54,616 nucleotides of DNA from Candidatus Aminicenantes bacterium UBA2190 (lineage in GTDB: Bacteria; Acidobacteriota; Aminicenantia; UBA2199), in assembly GCA_002335385.1 (NCBI GenBank), contig DCVK01000005.1, positions 1-54,616 on the forward strand. Direction: 5' to 3'. Both the position numbers and the translations under genes were made by a program. A model generated the notes under the pieces. That model was given only the letters and a program-made list of their open reading frames with translations, did no database searches and had not been told where the DNA came from. Shown here in pieces: positions 24,346 to 31,612 of this stretch. The number at the start of each line of letters is the position of its first letter. Within the stretch, counting starts at the first letter, position 1.

Positions 24346-25526
24346 AGACGCCCTCGGTCCTGCACCTGGACATCGACGCCTTTTTCGCGGCGGTGGAGGA
24401 GGCTCTCGATCCGACGCTGCGCGGCCGGCCGCTGATCGTCGGCGGCCTGGCCCACGAGCGCGGCGTGGTCTGCACCGCCTCCTACGCGGCGCGGCGCTAC
24501 GGGGTGCACTCGGGCATGGCGCTGCGCACCGCGGCCAGGAAATGCCCGCACGCCGTCTTCCGCCGGGGGCGCTACCATCTCTACAGCCGCATCTCCGGCC
24601 AGTTCTTCGCCTGTTTGCGCCGCTTCTCGCCGCGGGTGGAGGATGTGTCGGTCGACGAGGCCTACATCGACCTGGGCGGCAGCCGTTACCTGTCGCCTTC
24701 GGTCTACGAGCTGGCGGCGCGCGTCCAGGCGGAGGCCGAGCGCGAGACCGGGCTGAAGATCTCGGCCGGCCTGGGCCACACGCGCCTGGGCGCCAAGCTG
24801 GCCTGCGAGGCGGCCAAGCCGGGCGGCCTGTTCTGGCTGCACGACGAGGCGGAGTTCATCGCCGGACTGACCCTGGACAAGATCCCCGGCGTCGGGCCGC
24901 AGACCCACTTCGTGCTGCAGGGGCTGGGGGTGCGCCGCGGCCGCGAGCTGAAGGCGAAGTACCCGACGCTGTGGCGCAGGGTCTTCGCCGGCCAGTACGC
25001 CGGCGGCATGGAGCGCGGACTGCCCGAGCCGGTCAGCAGGAGTTTCAGCCGCGAGACCACCTTCCCCAACGACATCCGCGAAGAGGGGCTGCTCCATTCG
25101 CACCTGGCCTACCTGCTGGACCGGCTGGCCGTGCAGCTGCTGCGCGACGGGCTCTACGCCGGCCGTGTCGAGGTCAAGGCGCGCTTCAGTGACTTTTCCA
25201 CCTTCACCCGGCGTGCCGCGCTGCCTTTCCCCACCTTCTCCTATTTCCATCTCTGGCAGGCGGCGCTGCCGCTGCTGCGCTCGCTGCTGGCCCGGAGAGA
25301 CCTGCCGCTGCGCCTGGTCGGCGCCAAGGTGGATGGGCTGCAGGCGAGGCGCGACATCCTGCCCTTCTTCTCCCTGCGCGACGAGAGGATGACCGCCGCC
25401 ATCGCCGGCGTCAAGGAGCGCTTCGGGTTTTCCTCCTTGCGGAATGCAAGGTCAATGCTTCTGGAGGAGCTGTACCCGGTCGAAAGAGAGGGCATGGTCC
25501 TGAAGACGGCGTCGTTGACCAAATAA
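24342..25526 (+). CDS. Y-family DNA polymerase (DinB/ImuB-related, catalytic residues present)
   Basis: Translesion polymerase. The GTG start overlaps the lexA stop (GTGA) and gives 394 residues. The catalytic carboxylates are visible in LHLDIDAFFAAVEEAL (Asp10) and VEDVSVDEAYIDL (Asp105, Glu106). GRPLIVGGLAHERGVVCTASYAARRYGV and the thumb KIPGVGPQTHFVLQGLGV are typical. The little-finger region follows from about residue 240. Intact acidic residues argue for an active Pol IV-type enzyme rather than the catalytically dead ImuB. Coupling to lexA and the DnaE2-like gene points to SOS-induced mutagenesis. Confidence 0.92.
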   Translation: MKTPSVLHLDIDAFFAAVEEALDPTLRGRPLIVGGLAHERGVVCTASYAARRYGVHSGMALRTAARKCPHAVFRRGRYHLYSRISGQFFACLRRFSPRVEDVSVDEAYIDLGGSRYLSPSVYELAARVQAEAERETGLKISAGLGHTRLGAKLACEAAKPGGLFWLHDEAEFIAGLTLDKIPGVGPQTHFVLQGLGVRRGRELKAKYPTLWRRVFAGQYAGGMERGLPEPVSRSFSRETTFPNDIREEGLLHSHLAYLLDRLAVQLLRDGLYAGRVEVKARFSDFSTFTRRAALPFPTFSYFHLWQAALPLLRSLLARRDLPLRLVGAKVDGLQARRDILPFFSLRDERMTAAIAGVKERFGFSSLRNARSMLLEELYPVEREGMVLKTASLTK

Positions 25527-25528
25527 GC

Positions 25529-26033
25529 AGACGTTAGATGTCAGATGTTAGACGTCAGCAAGATGAAAACAAGAATCAGGAGGGACACATGATAAAAAGT
25601 TTTCGTGATTTGCAGGTTTGGCAAAAGGGGATCAACATCGTAATGGAAATCTATTCCGTCACCAGTGACGAGTCATTTTGCCGGGACGTGGGACTGCGTA
25701 ATCAGATACGTCGTTCTGCAGTTTCGATCCCTTCAAACATCGCCGAAGGATTCGAGCGCAAGAGCAAGGCGGAATTCCGCAGGTTCATCGCGATCGCCCT
25801 GGGGTCTGCGGCTGAATTGCAGACTCAAATCGAGATTTCCCAAGGTATAGGTTACATTTCCCTCGAGCAACTGGATGCCCTTGATGGGTCCCTTAACGAG
25901 GTGGCCAAGATGCTGCAGAGCCTGAGGAAAAAGACGATTTGAAATGCAGCGGATGCCGACATTGTGCCGGGGCGAGATCTTGTTCTTTAGGTTTTTTTTC
26001 TTGCTAACGTCTGACGTCTAACGTCTAACGTCT
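25529..26033. repeat. Heptamer inverted repeat D flanking the S23 gene
   Basis: The arms 25529-25562 and 26000-26033 (34 bases each) are complementary at 29 of 34 positions, and all five differences are C/T changes. Both consist of AGACGTT/AGATGTC-type heptads. The left arm begins 3 bases after the polymerase stop. The right arm ends 4 bases before the dnaE-like ATG, occupying the place of its ribosome binding site. The four-helix gene lies between the arms. Confidence 0.88.
25589..25942 (+). CDS. Four-helix bundle protein, S23/23S-intervening-sequence family
   Basis: The ATG at 25589 after CAGGAGGGACAC gives 117 residues. The sequence is diagnostic: SFRDLQVWQKGINIVMEIY, FCRDVGLRNQIRRSAVSIPSNIAEGFERKSKAEFRRFIAIALGSAAELQTQIEIS, and a last helix ending MLQSLRKKT. 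Family members were first found encoded in intervening sequences of 23S rRNA and are also free-standing; the fold is shared with Avd of diversity-generating retroelements. Function is unknown, and no reverse transcriptase is near. GC content looks lower than the neighbours, and the gene is flanked by inverted repeat D, which suggests insertion into the SOS operon. Confidence 0.9.
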   Translation: MIKSFRDLQVWQKGINIVMEIYSVTSDESFCRDVGLRNQIRRSAVSIPSNIAEGFERKSKAEFRRFIAIALGSAAELQTQIEISQGIGYISLEQLDALDGSLNEVAKMLQSLRKKTI

Positions 26034-26037
26034 CAAG

Positions 26038-28581
26038 ATGAATTATATTCCTTTACGAACCTATTCCGTCTTTTCGCAAGGAGAAGGCGTCGTCGATCCC
26101 GCCTCCCTCGGTGAGATCATGCAGAAAGCCAAGGTTCCGTACCTACCCGTTTGCGACCCCATGTCATTGATCGGCTGGGAAAAATTCAAGAAGGAAGCCG
26201 ACGCCCGCGGCCTGAAGCCGCTGCTGGGCACCGAGATCAAGCTGCCGGAGAAGGGGAGCCTGCTGCTGTACCCGGCCTCGCCGGCGGGCTACCGCGCCCT
26301 GGTCTGCTGCCTGAACCGGCGCGCCCTGCCGGCCAGGCTGTCCGAGGTGCAGGCGGTCTTCCTGCCCTCGCGGCCCGACCACGAGCTCGTGCGCCGGCTG
26401 CAGGCGAAGATCGGCCGGGAAAACCTTTTTCTGGGCCTGGAATGGAAAAGCGGCCAGTGGCTGCTCGAGCTGGGCGCCGCCGCCGGCGCAGCGCTGGCCT
26501 GGGCGCAGGCGCTGCGCTGGACCGGCGACGCGCGGAAATACGCCGTAGCCCGGGCCGTTTTCCGCCACCTGCCGCTGCCGGAAACCCTCGGGCAGGATGA
26601 TGCTCTGGACGGCCTGCTGCCGGCGACGGCCATCGCGCGGCGCTTCGGCGATGCCGGGCGCCAGGCCATGGCCAACACCCTGCGCCTGGCCGGGCGCGCC
26701 GCCTTCGCCTTCGCGAAGCTGGACGAGTTGTTCCCCGACGGCGGCAGCGAGCTGGAGACGCTGGTGCGGCTGAAGCTGGACGAACGCGGCGCCGGCCACG
26801 CCGAGCGCGAGCGGGCGCTGCAGGAGCTGCAGGTGATCCGCCGCACCGGGGCGGCGGCCTATTTTCTCATCGCCGGCGAGATCGCCGACTTCTGCCGCCG
26901 GCAGCGCATCTTCTTCAGCCTGCGCGGCTCGGGCGGCGCTTCCTATGTCCTTTTCCTGCTGGGCATGTCGCCGATCGATCCGCTGCGGTACGGGCTGCTG
27001 TTCGAGCGCTTCGTCAACAGCCAGCGCGACGACCTGCCCGACATCGACGTCGACATCGACTCGTCGCGGCGCGGCGAGGTCTTCCGCTGGCTGTTCGAGC
27101 GCTACCCGGGCCGGGCGGCCTTCCTCTCCAGCCACAAGTTCTTCGGCGCCCGCTCGGCGCTCTATGAGACGGCCCGCGCCTTCGGCCTCAACCCCGACGA
27201 GGCCCACGCCCTGAGCAAGCCCCTGCCCATGTTCGCCGAGCCGGTTGAACTGGCCGATAAGGGCAAAGGCCCCCTGTCCCGCGTTTATAAGGCGGCCGCC
27301 CTGCTCGACGGCGTGTTCCGCGAGCTCTCGCTGCACGTGGGCGGCGTGGTGTTCGCCGCCGAGTCCATCGACCGCGCCCTGCCGCTGACGCGCTCGCCCG
27401 AGGGTTTTCCGCAGCTCACCTGGGACAAGGACACGGTCGAGCGCCTGCGCGTCTTCAAGCTGGATCTGCTGGGAGTGCGCGGCTTTGAGGTCATCTCGCC
27501 GCTGGGACGCGGCGGGGAGGCGCGCGATGCTGGCGGACCCACCGGATCGCCGTCCCCTTGGGGGACCGGCGGACCCACCGGATCGCCGTCCCCTTGGGGG
27601 ACTGGCGGACCCACCGGATCGCCGTCCCCTTGGGGGAGTGACGCCCAGGTCTGGCGAAACATCCAGGAGGCGCGCACCGTGGGTTGTTTCCAGTTGGAGA
27701 GCCCGCTGGCCAGGGAAAACCTGCTCAAGGCGCGGCCGGCGAGCCTTGAGGATCTGGCCATCGCCGTGGCCATCATCCGCCCGGGCCCGGCCAAGTCGGG
27801 CATGAAGGCGGCCTACCTCGAGCGGCGGCCGCCGCTGCACCCCCTGCTGGGGCAGCTTTTTCCCTACAGCCGCGGCGCCCTGATCTTCGAGGAGCAGATC
27901 TCGGTGCTGCTGCACCACGTCAGCGGCTGGAGCCTGGAGCAGGCCGAAAAGGCGCGCCGCGAACTGAAGAAAAAGAGGGGCGAGGCGCTGCGCGGCGATT
28001 TTTTCGCCTGCGGGGAAAGGAACGGCTGGAGCGCCGGCGAACTGGAGTTGTTCTGGAAGTTGGCCCTCGATTTCTCGCTATACGCCTTCTGCCAGGCGCA
28101 CAGCCTGGCCTACGCCCATGCCGCCCTGCTTTCGGCCTGGATGAAGACCCGGCAGCCGCTGCCGTTCTTCTGCCGGCTGCTGAACGCCGGCGGCGGCTAC
28201 TACACGCTGCCCGACTACATCGCCGAGGCCAAGGCCTGGGGGCTGACCGTTCTGCCTCCCGACGTCAACCGCAGCGCCCTGGGCTTCCATGCCGAGGCGG
28301 GGGCCATCCGCACCGGGCTGCTGGCGGTCAAGGGCATCGGTGACAGGCTGGCGGAGCGCCTGGTGGAGAGCCGCGGCCCCGGCTACGCCGGCCTGGAGGA
28401 CCTGCTGCTGCGCACGCGCCTCAGCGAGCGCGACCTGGCGGCGCTGCTGGCGGTGTCGGCGCTGGCCTGCCTGGGCCGCGATGGCTTCAGCCCGGAGGAA
28501 CGGCGCCGCAACTGGCAGCAGTACCTGGGCTTTTTGCCATCCGAACTTGGCGGACGGCAGACGGTGGACGGCGTACGGTAG
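26038..28581 (+). CDS. DnaE2/ImuC-like DNA polymerase III alpha homologue, degenerate PHP and shortened C-terminus
   Basis: Error-prone polymerase candidate. The 847 residues are clearly shorter than usual DnaE2 (about 1,000-1,080). The catalytic aspartates are present: Asp337 and Asp339 in LPDIDVDID and Asp476 in FKLDLLGV. CFQLES, RPGPAKSGMKAAYLERR, FEEQI and the helix-hairpin VKGIGDRLAERL are also typical. The PHP start reads PLRTYSVFSQG where active domains have LHxHSxYS, so metal histidines are lost. Residues 499-534 are three copies of GGPTGSPSPWGT. The protein stops soon after the helix-hairpin, without the usual OB domain, within CGGACGG heptads. No Shine-Dalgarno is visible. Confidence 0.85.
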   Translation: MNYIPLRTYSVFSQGEGVVDPASLGEIMQKAKVPYLPVCDPMSLIGWEKFKKEADARGLKPLLGTEIKLPEKGSLLLYPASPAGYRALVCCLNRRALPARLSEVQAVFLPSRPDHELVRRLQAKIGRENLFLGLEWKSGQWLLELGAAAGAALAWAQALRWTGDARKYAVARAVFRHLPLPETLGQDDALDGLLPATAIARRFGDAGRQAMANTLRLAGRAAFAFAKLDELFPDGGSELETLVRLKLDERGAGHAERERALQELQVIRRTGAAAYFLIAGEIADFCRRQRIFFSLRGSGGASYVLFLLGMSPIDPLRYGLLFERFVNSQRDDLPDIDVDIDSSRRGEVFRWLFERYPGRAAFLSSHKFFGARSALYETARAFGLNPDEAHALSKPLPMFAEPVELADKGKGPLSRVYKAAALLDGVFRELSLHVGGVVFAAESIDRALPLTRSPEGFPQLTWDKDTVERLRVFKLDLLGVRGFEVISPLGRGGEARDAGGPTGSPSPWGTGGPTGSPSPWGTGGPTGSPSPWGSDAQVWRNIQEARTVGCFQLESPLARENLLKARPASLEDLAIAVAIIRPGPAKSGMKAAYLERRPPLHPLLGQLFPYSRGALIFEEQISVLLHHVSGWSLEQAEKARRELKKKRGEALRGDFFACGERNGWSAGELELFWKLALDFSLYAFCQAHSLAYAHAALLSAWMKTRQPLPFFCRLLNAGGGYYTLPDYIAEAKAWGLTVLPPDVNRSALGFHAEAGAIRTGLLAVKGIGDRLAERLVESRGPGYAGLEDLLLRTRLSERDLAALLAVSALACLGRDGFSPEERRRNWQQYLGFLPSELGGRQTVDGVR
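27532..27639 (+). repeat. Three tandem 36-bp palindromic units inside the dnaE-like gene
   Basis: The units start at 27532, 27568 and 27604 and are nearly identical. Each contains GTCCCC-TT-GGGGGA and is read as GGPTGSPSPWGT. They lie between the third catalytic aspartate and the CFQLES motif and keep the frame because 36 is divisible by three. The same unit occurs once in lexA. Confidence 0.95.
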
Positions 28582-28823
28582 ATGGTCAGAAAAAGCAATA
28601 CGAAGACTTAAATTCCAAATCCCAAATTCCAAATAACAAACAATATCCAAATTCCAAATTCCAATTTCAAAACGAAAGCTCCTTATAATAGCATTTTCTT
28701 CGTTTGGGTCATTGGGTAATTGGAATTTGGGATTTATTTGGAATTTGGTGCTTGGGATTTGGAATTTTAGTCCTATTAGTACTGTTCTTCCACCTTACGC
28801 CTTGCGCCCTACGCCTTACGCCG
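28551..28823. repeat. Composite heptamer hairpin A3
   Basis: This accounts for most of the 323-base gap 28582-28904. Inner arms 28605-28772 begin GACTTAAATTCC and end GGAATTTTAGTC, with the apex AAAACGAAAG...CTTCGTTT. The outer left arm, 28551-28585, consists of five heptads of the form NNNACGG (last TAGATGG) and includes the polymerase stop codon. The outer right arm, 28793-28822, is four CCTTACG-like heptads. No gene was seen in the gap. Confidence 0.87.
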
Positions 28824-28845
28824 AGTTTCTCCGCGATTTCCACGG

Positions 28846-28875
28846 TTGACTTTTGTCCGGGCGGCGATCTATAAT
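28846..28875 (+). promoter_or_regulatory. Promoter of the glutaredoxin/FTR pair
   Basis: TTGACT at 28846-28851 and TATAAT at 28870-28875 have an 18-base spacer, 29 bases before the ATG. GGAGGAGG serves as the ribosome binding site. Confidence 0.75.
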
Positions 28876-28904
28876 GGCGGGCAGCAAACTGGAGGAGGCG
28901 GCAG

Positions 28905-29189
28905 ATGATCCCATTCACTCATGTCGACGGCAAGGATTGCGGCAAGGTCACTTTCTACGGCCTGAGCACCTGCGTCTGGTGCCGCAAGACGCGTAATCTC
29001 CTCGACAAGCTGGGCGTGGCCTACGACTATGTCTATGTCGACCTGCTGAGCGCGGCCGAGCAGGAGAAAGCCATGGCCGAGGTGCGGCGCTGGAACCCGG
29101 GCGAGTCGTTCCCAACCATCGTGTTCAACGATTCCCAGTGCGTCCTGGGCTTTGATGAGGAAAAGATCAAAGCAGCCGTCAAGCTATGA
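28905..29189 (+). CDS. Glutaredoxin-like protein (CVWC)
   Basis: The 94 residues adopt the glutaredoxin pattern: GKVTFYGLSTCVWCRKTRNLLDKLGVAYDYVYVDL, with active-site Cys24 and Cys27 in CVWC, then PTIVFNDSQCVLGFDEEKI, whose cis-proline and binding loop are typical. The first 12 residues precede the fold. The gene overlaps the next by 4 bases (ATGA). The partner, an FTR catalytic domain fused to rubredoxin, suggests that this protein is its thiol-disulfide substrate, an inference from coupling. Confidence 0.88.
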   Translation: MIPFTHVDGKDCGKVTFYGLSTCVWCRKTRNLLDKLGVAYDYVYVDLLSAAEQEKAMAEVRRWNPGESFPTIVFNDSQCVLGFDEEKIKAAVKL

Positions 29190-29701
29190 ACAAGAAAATA
29201 GAGATCACGGACGCGGCCGTCGACGCACTGTTGGACAGGCTGGGGCGCGAGGCCGAGGGGTCGGGCTACCACCTCAACCCCGACCGCGAGTTCACCCGCG
29301 AGCTGCTGCGCAGCCTGCTGGTCAACGAGCAGCGCTACGGCTACTGGGCCTGCCCCTGCCGCCTGGCCGCCGGCGAAAAGGCCGAGGACCTGGACATCAT
29401 CTGTCCCTGCGACTACCGTGACGCCGACCTCAACGAATTCGGCTCCTGCTACTGCGCCCTGTACGTCTCCCAGCAGATCGCCGGCGGAGAGAAGCAGGCC
29501 GCATCCATCCCCGAACGCCGGCTTCCGGCCTCCGAGCGCCGCGCTGCCAAGGCCGAGGCCGCCGGGGGCGTCTTCTCCGGCAAGCTGGCGCAGCCGGTCT
29601 GGCGCTGCAAGGTATGCGGCTACCTGTGCGCCCGCCAGGAGCCGCCCGGGGTTTGCCCCATCTGCAAGGCCAAGAAAGACAGGTTCGAAAGGTTCATATA
29701 G
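29186..29701 (+). CDS. Ferredoxin:thioredoxin reductase catalytic chain fused to rubredoxin
   Basis: The 171-residue protein has an amino FTR catalytic domain with three CxC pairs: Cys56/58 (WACPCR), Cys73/75 (IICPCD) and Cys88/90 (SCYC), the pattern that holds a [4Fe-4S] cluster next to the active disulfide. The usual CHC has Tyr in place of His. After a linker the last 35 residues form a rubredoxin-like iron site (Cys141, 144, 157, 160; WRCKVCGYLC...GVCPICKAKKDRFE). Rubredoxin may replace ferredoxin as the electron donor. It is translated with the glutaredoxin gene. Confidence 0.92.
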   Translation: MNKKIEITDAAVDALLDRLGREAEGSGYHLNPDREFTRELLRSLLVNEQRYGYWACPCRLAAGEKAEDLDIICPCDYRDADLNEFGSCYCALYVSQQIAGGEKQAASIPERRLPASERRAAKAEAAGGVFSGKLAQPVWRCKVCGYLCARQEPPGVCPICKAKKDRFERFI

Positions 29702-29713
29702 ATCGAGGACAAG

Positions 29714-29919
29714 GTTCGATGTTCGAAGTTCGATGTTCGATGTTGCAATGTTATTAACGAAAATAATGGATGGCAACGCGAATGCATTGCCTTGAGATCA
29801 TTCTTGGAACGTCATTCCGAATTTTGCTTGATTGCTTTAAAAATTTGCTTACTGCACTGAAAGTATCTGATTGGATTTCTTATTCCTCAACTTCGAACCT
29901 CGAACTTCGAACTTCGAAC
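29714..29919. repeat. Heptamer hairpin C2 (GTTCGAN units)
   Basis: Four heptads GTTCGAT/A (29714-29741) face four TTCGAAC-type heptads at 29892-29919. As with C1, it sits between two convergent gene ends. The AT-rich loop of about 150 bases shows no gene. Confidence 0.85.
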
Positions 29920-29932
29920 TCTTCCTCGGTCT

Positions 29933-31390
29933 CTACCACGGCCTGAATTCCCGTCTCAGATCCGGCAATTCGGGCTTCCAGCTCCTGTGGCGGAACTCGG
30001 CGCTGCGCGGTTCGAAGATGTACTCCTCCTGCCAGCGCTCGTAGTTGTCCAGCACCTGGTGCACGGCGCCGGCGATGGTCTGCACTTCCTCCTCGGTCAG
30101 GACGGGGTGCAGCGAGATGCGCACCCAGCCGGGTTTTTCCGACAGGTCGCCGTGGTCGATCTTCTCGGTGATTTGCTGCGACTGCCCGCGCTTGACGTTG
30201 AGCAGGATGTGGCCGTAGGTGCCGGCGCAGGAGCAGCCGCCCCGGGTCTGGATGCCGAAGCGGTCGTTGAGCAGGCGGACGATCAGGTTATGATGGCGGT
30301 GCAGGGAATAAAAAGAGACGATGCCCAGGCGGTTCATCTGGGCGGGTTCGAGCACCTGGACGGCCGGGTGCTCGGCCAGCTTTTTCAGCAGCATGGTCTT
30401 GAGCATTTCCTCGCGCTCCAGCATGGCCGCCACGCCCATGTCCTCCTTGAGCTGGATGGCCAGGGCGGCGCGGATGGCCTGCAGGAAACCGGGGGTGCCG
30501 CCGTCCTCGCGGATCTCGATGTCGTCGTAGTAGCGCTGCTCGCCCCAGGGGTTGGTCCAGAGCACCGTGCCGCCGCCGGGATGGTCGGGGACGCGGTTGC
30601 GGTACAGCTCCTTGCTCAACAGCATGACGCCGGACGCCCCGGGGCCGCCCAGGAACTTGTGCGGCGAAAAGAATATGGCGTCGAGGCGCTGGGCGGGGTC
30701 GGCCGGGTGCATGTCGATGGCCACGTAGGGGGCGGAGGCGGCGAAATCGACGAAGCAGTAGCCGCCATGGCGGTGCATGATCGCGGCCATTTCGCGGTAG
30801 GGGGTGAGGATGCCGGTGACGTTGGAGCAGGCCGAGAAGGAGCCGATCTTGAGGTCGCGGCCGGCATGCTTCTTCAGTATTTCCTCCAGGTGCCCCAGTT
30901 CGGGAAGGCCGTCGATGTTGCGGCGGATGATCTCCACGTGGCAGTAGCATTCGTTCCAGGTCGTGTGGTTGGAATGATGCTCCATGTGGGTGAGGATCAC
31001 CAGCGGCTTCTTGCGGCTGCGTCCGGGCAGCTTGCCGCAGTACTGCTCCGGGATCCTCAGGCCGAGGAGGCGCTGCAGCTTGTTGATCACCGCGGTCATG
31101 CCGAAGCCGGAGAAGAAGATGGCATCGCGGTCGTTGGCGTGCACGTGGCGCTTGATGACCTGCTGCGCCTGGTGGTAGGCCGCGGTCATGTGCGTGCCGG
31201 TCACGGTGGTCTCGGTGTGCGTATTGCCGACGAAAGGCCCGATACGTTCGGAGATGTACTCCTCGATCGGCCGGTACAAGCGGCCGCTGGCCGTCCAGTC
31301 GGCGTAAATGATGCGCTTCTCGCCGCAGGGGGTGGCGAACTCCTGGTCGATGCCGATCACCTGGCTGCGATACGGGGCGAAATCCTTCAC
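29933..31390 (-). CDS. Class V aminotransferase, cysteine desulfurase/selenocysteine lyase-like
   Basis: PLP-dependent enzyme. A GTG at 31390, preceded by AGAGAGG, gives 485 residues (VKDFAPYRSQVIG); an ATG at 31420 is the alternative. ILTHMEHHSNHTTWNE carries the cofactor-stacking histidine, CFVDFAASAPYVAIDM the PLP-contacting aspartate, and FFSPHKFLGGPGASG the Schiff-base lysine. RGGCSCAGTYGHILL contains a cysteine where desulfurases have their sulfur-accepting residue. No isc/suf partners are near, so the substrate is open. Length exceeds the common 400 residues. Confidence 0.85.
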   Translation of the reverse strand: MKDFAPYRSQVIGIDQEFATPCGEKRIIYADWTASGRLYRPIEEYISERIGPFVGNTHTETTVTGTHMTAAYHQAQQVIKRHVHANDRDAIFFSGFGMTAVINKLQRLLGLRIPEQYCGKLPGRSRKKPLVILTHMEHHSNHTTWNECYCHVEIIRRNIDGLPELGHLEEILKKHAGRDLKIGSFSACSNVTGILTPYREMAAIMHRHGGYCFVDFAASAPYVAIDMHPADPAQRLDAIFFSPHKFLGGPGASGVMLLSKELYRNRVPDHPGGGTVLWTNPWGEQRYYDDIEIREDGGTPGFLQAIRAALAIQLKEDMGVAAMLEREEMLKTMLLKKLAEHPAVQVLEPAQMNRLGIVSFYSLHRHHNLIVRLLNDRFGIQTRGGCSCAGTYGHILLNVKRGQSQQITEKIDHGDLSEKPGWVRISLHPVLTEEEVQTIAGAVHQVLDNYERWQEEYIFEPRSAEFRHRSWKPELPDLRREFRPW

Positions 31391-31532
31391 GGGCACCTCT
31401 CTTTTCCGCAATGAGCGCATTTTACGGCATTCTCCGCCGCTGGTCAAGACGCCCGGCTTGCCGGCATTCGCGGCCCGGGCGGCCAAAAAGAAAGTAAATG
31501 ATTAGAAGGGCAGATGGGCTTGCAGGAGGGAT

Positions 31533-31612
31533 GTTAAAGAGTTGAAGGGTTCAGGCATTGGTCGTTTATTGGCTTTTAACCCGTTTACTCGTTAACCCTT
31601 CCACCCTTCAAC
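31533..31612. repeat. Inverted repeat between two minus-strand genes
   Basis: GTTGAAGGG near 31541 pairs with CCCTTCAAC at 31604-31612. Neighbouring TTAACCC/TTCCACC-like units suggest the same periodic style as the other hairpins, though weaker. The right arm includes the stop codon of the upstream minus-strand gene, so it may shape that message's 3' end. Confidence 0.5.

Noticed and set aside
27532..27639. Tandem 36-bp repeats considered as a CRISPR array
   Set aside because: No spacers; units are contiguous and part of an open coding frame.
26164..27918. 584-residue minus-strand frame opposite the dnaE-like gene
   Set aside because: Antisense shadow; contains the translated 36-bp repeats but no domain.
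17292..29919. Heptamer arrays considered as CRISPR or as origin iterons
   Set aside because: Units of 7 or 11 bp without spacers, paired as hairpin arms at many loci; no replication genes nearby.
29987..31414. 475-residue + strand frame opposite the class V aminotransferase
   Set aside because: Antisense to conserved catalytic motifs on the minus strand.
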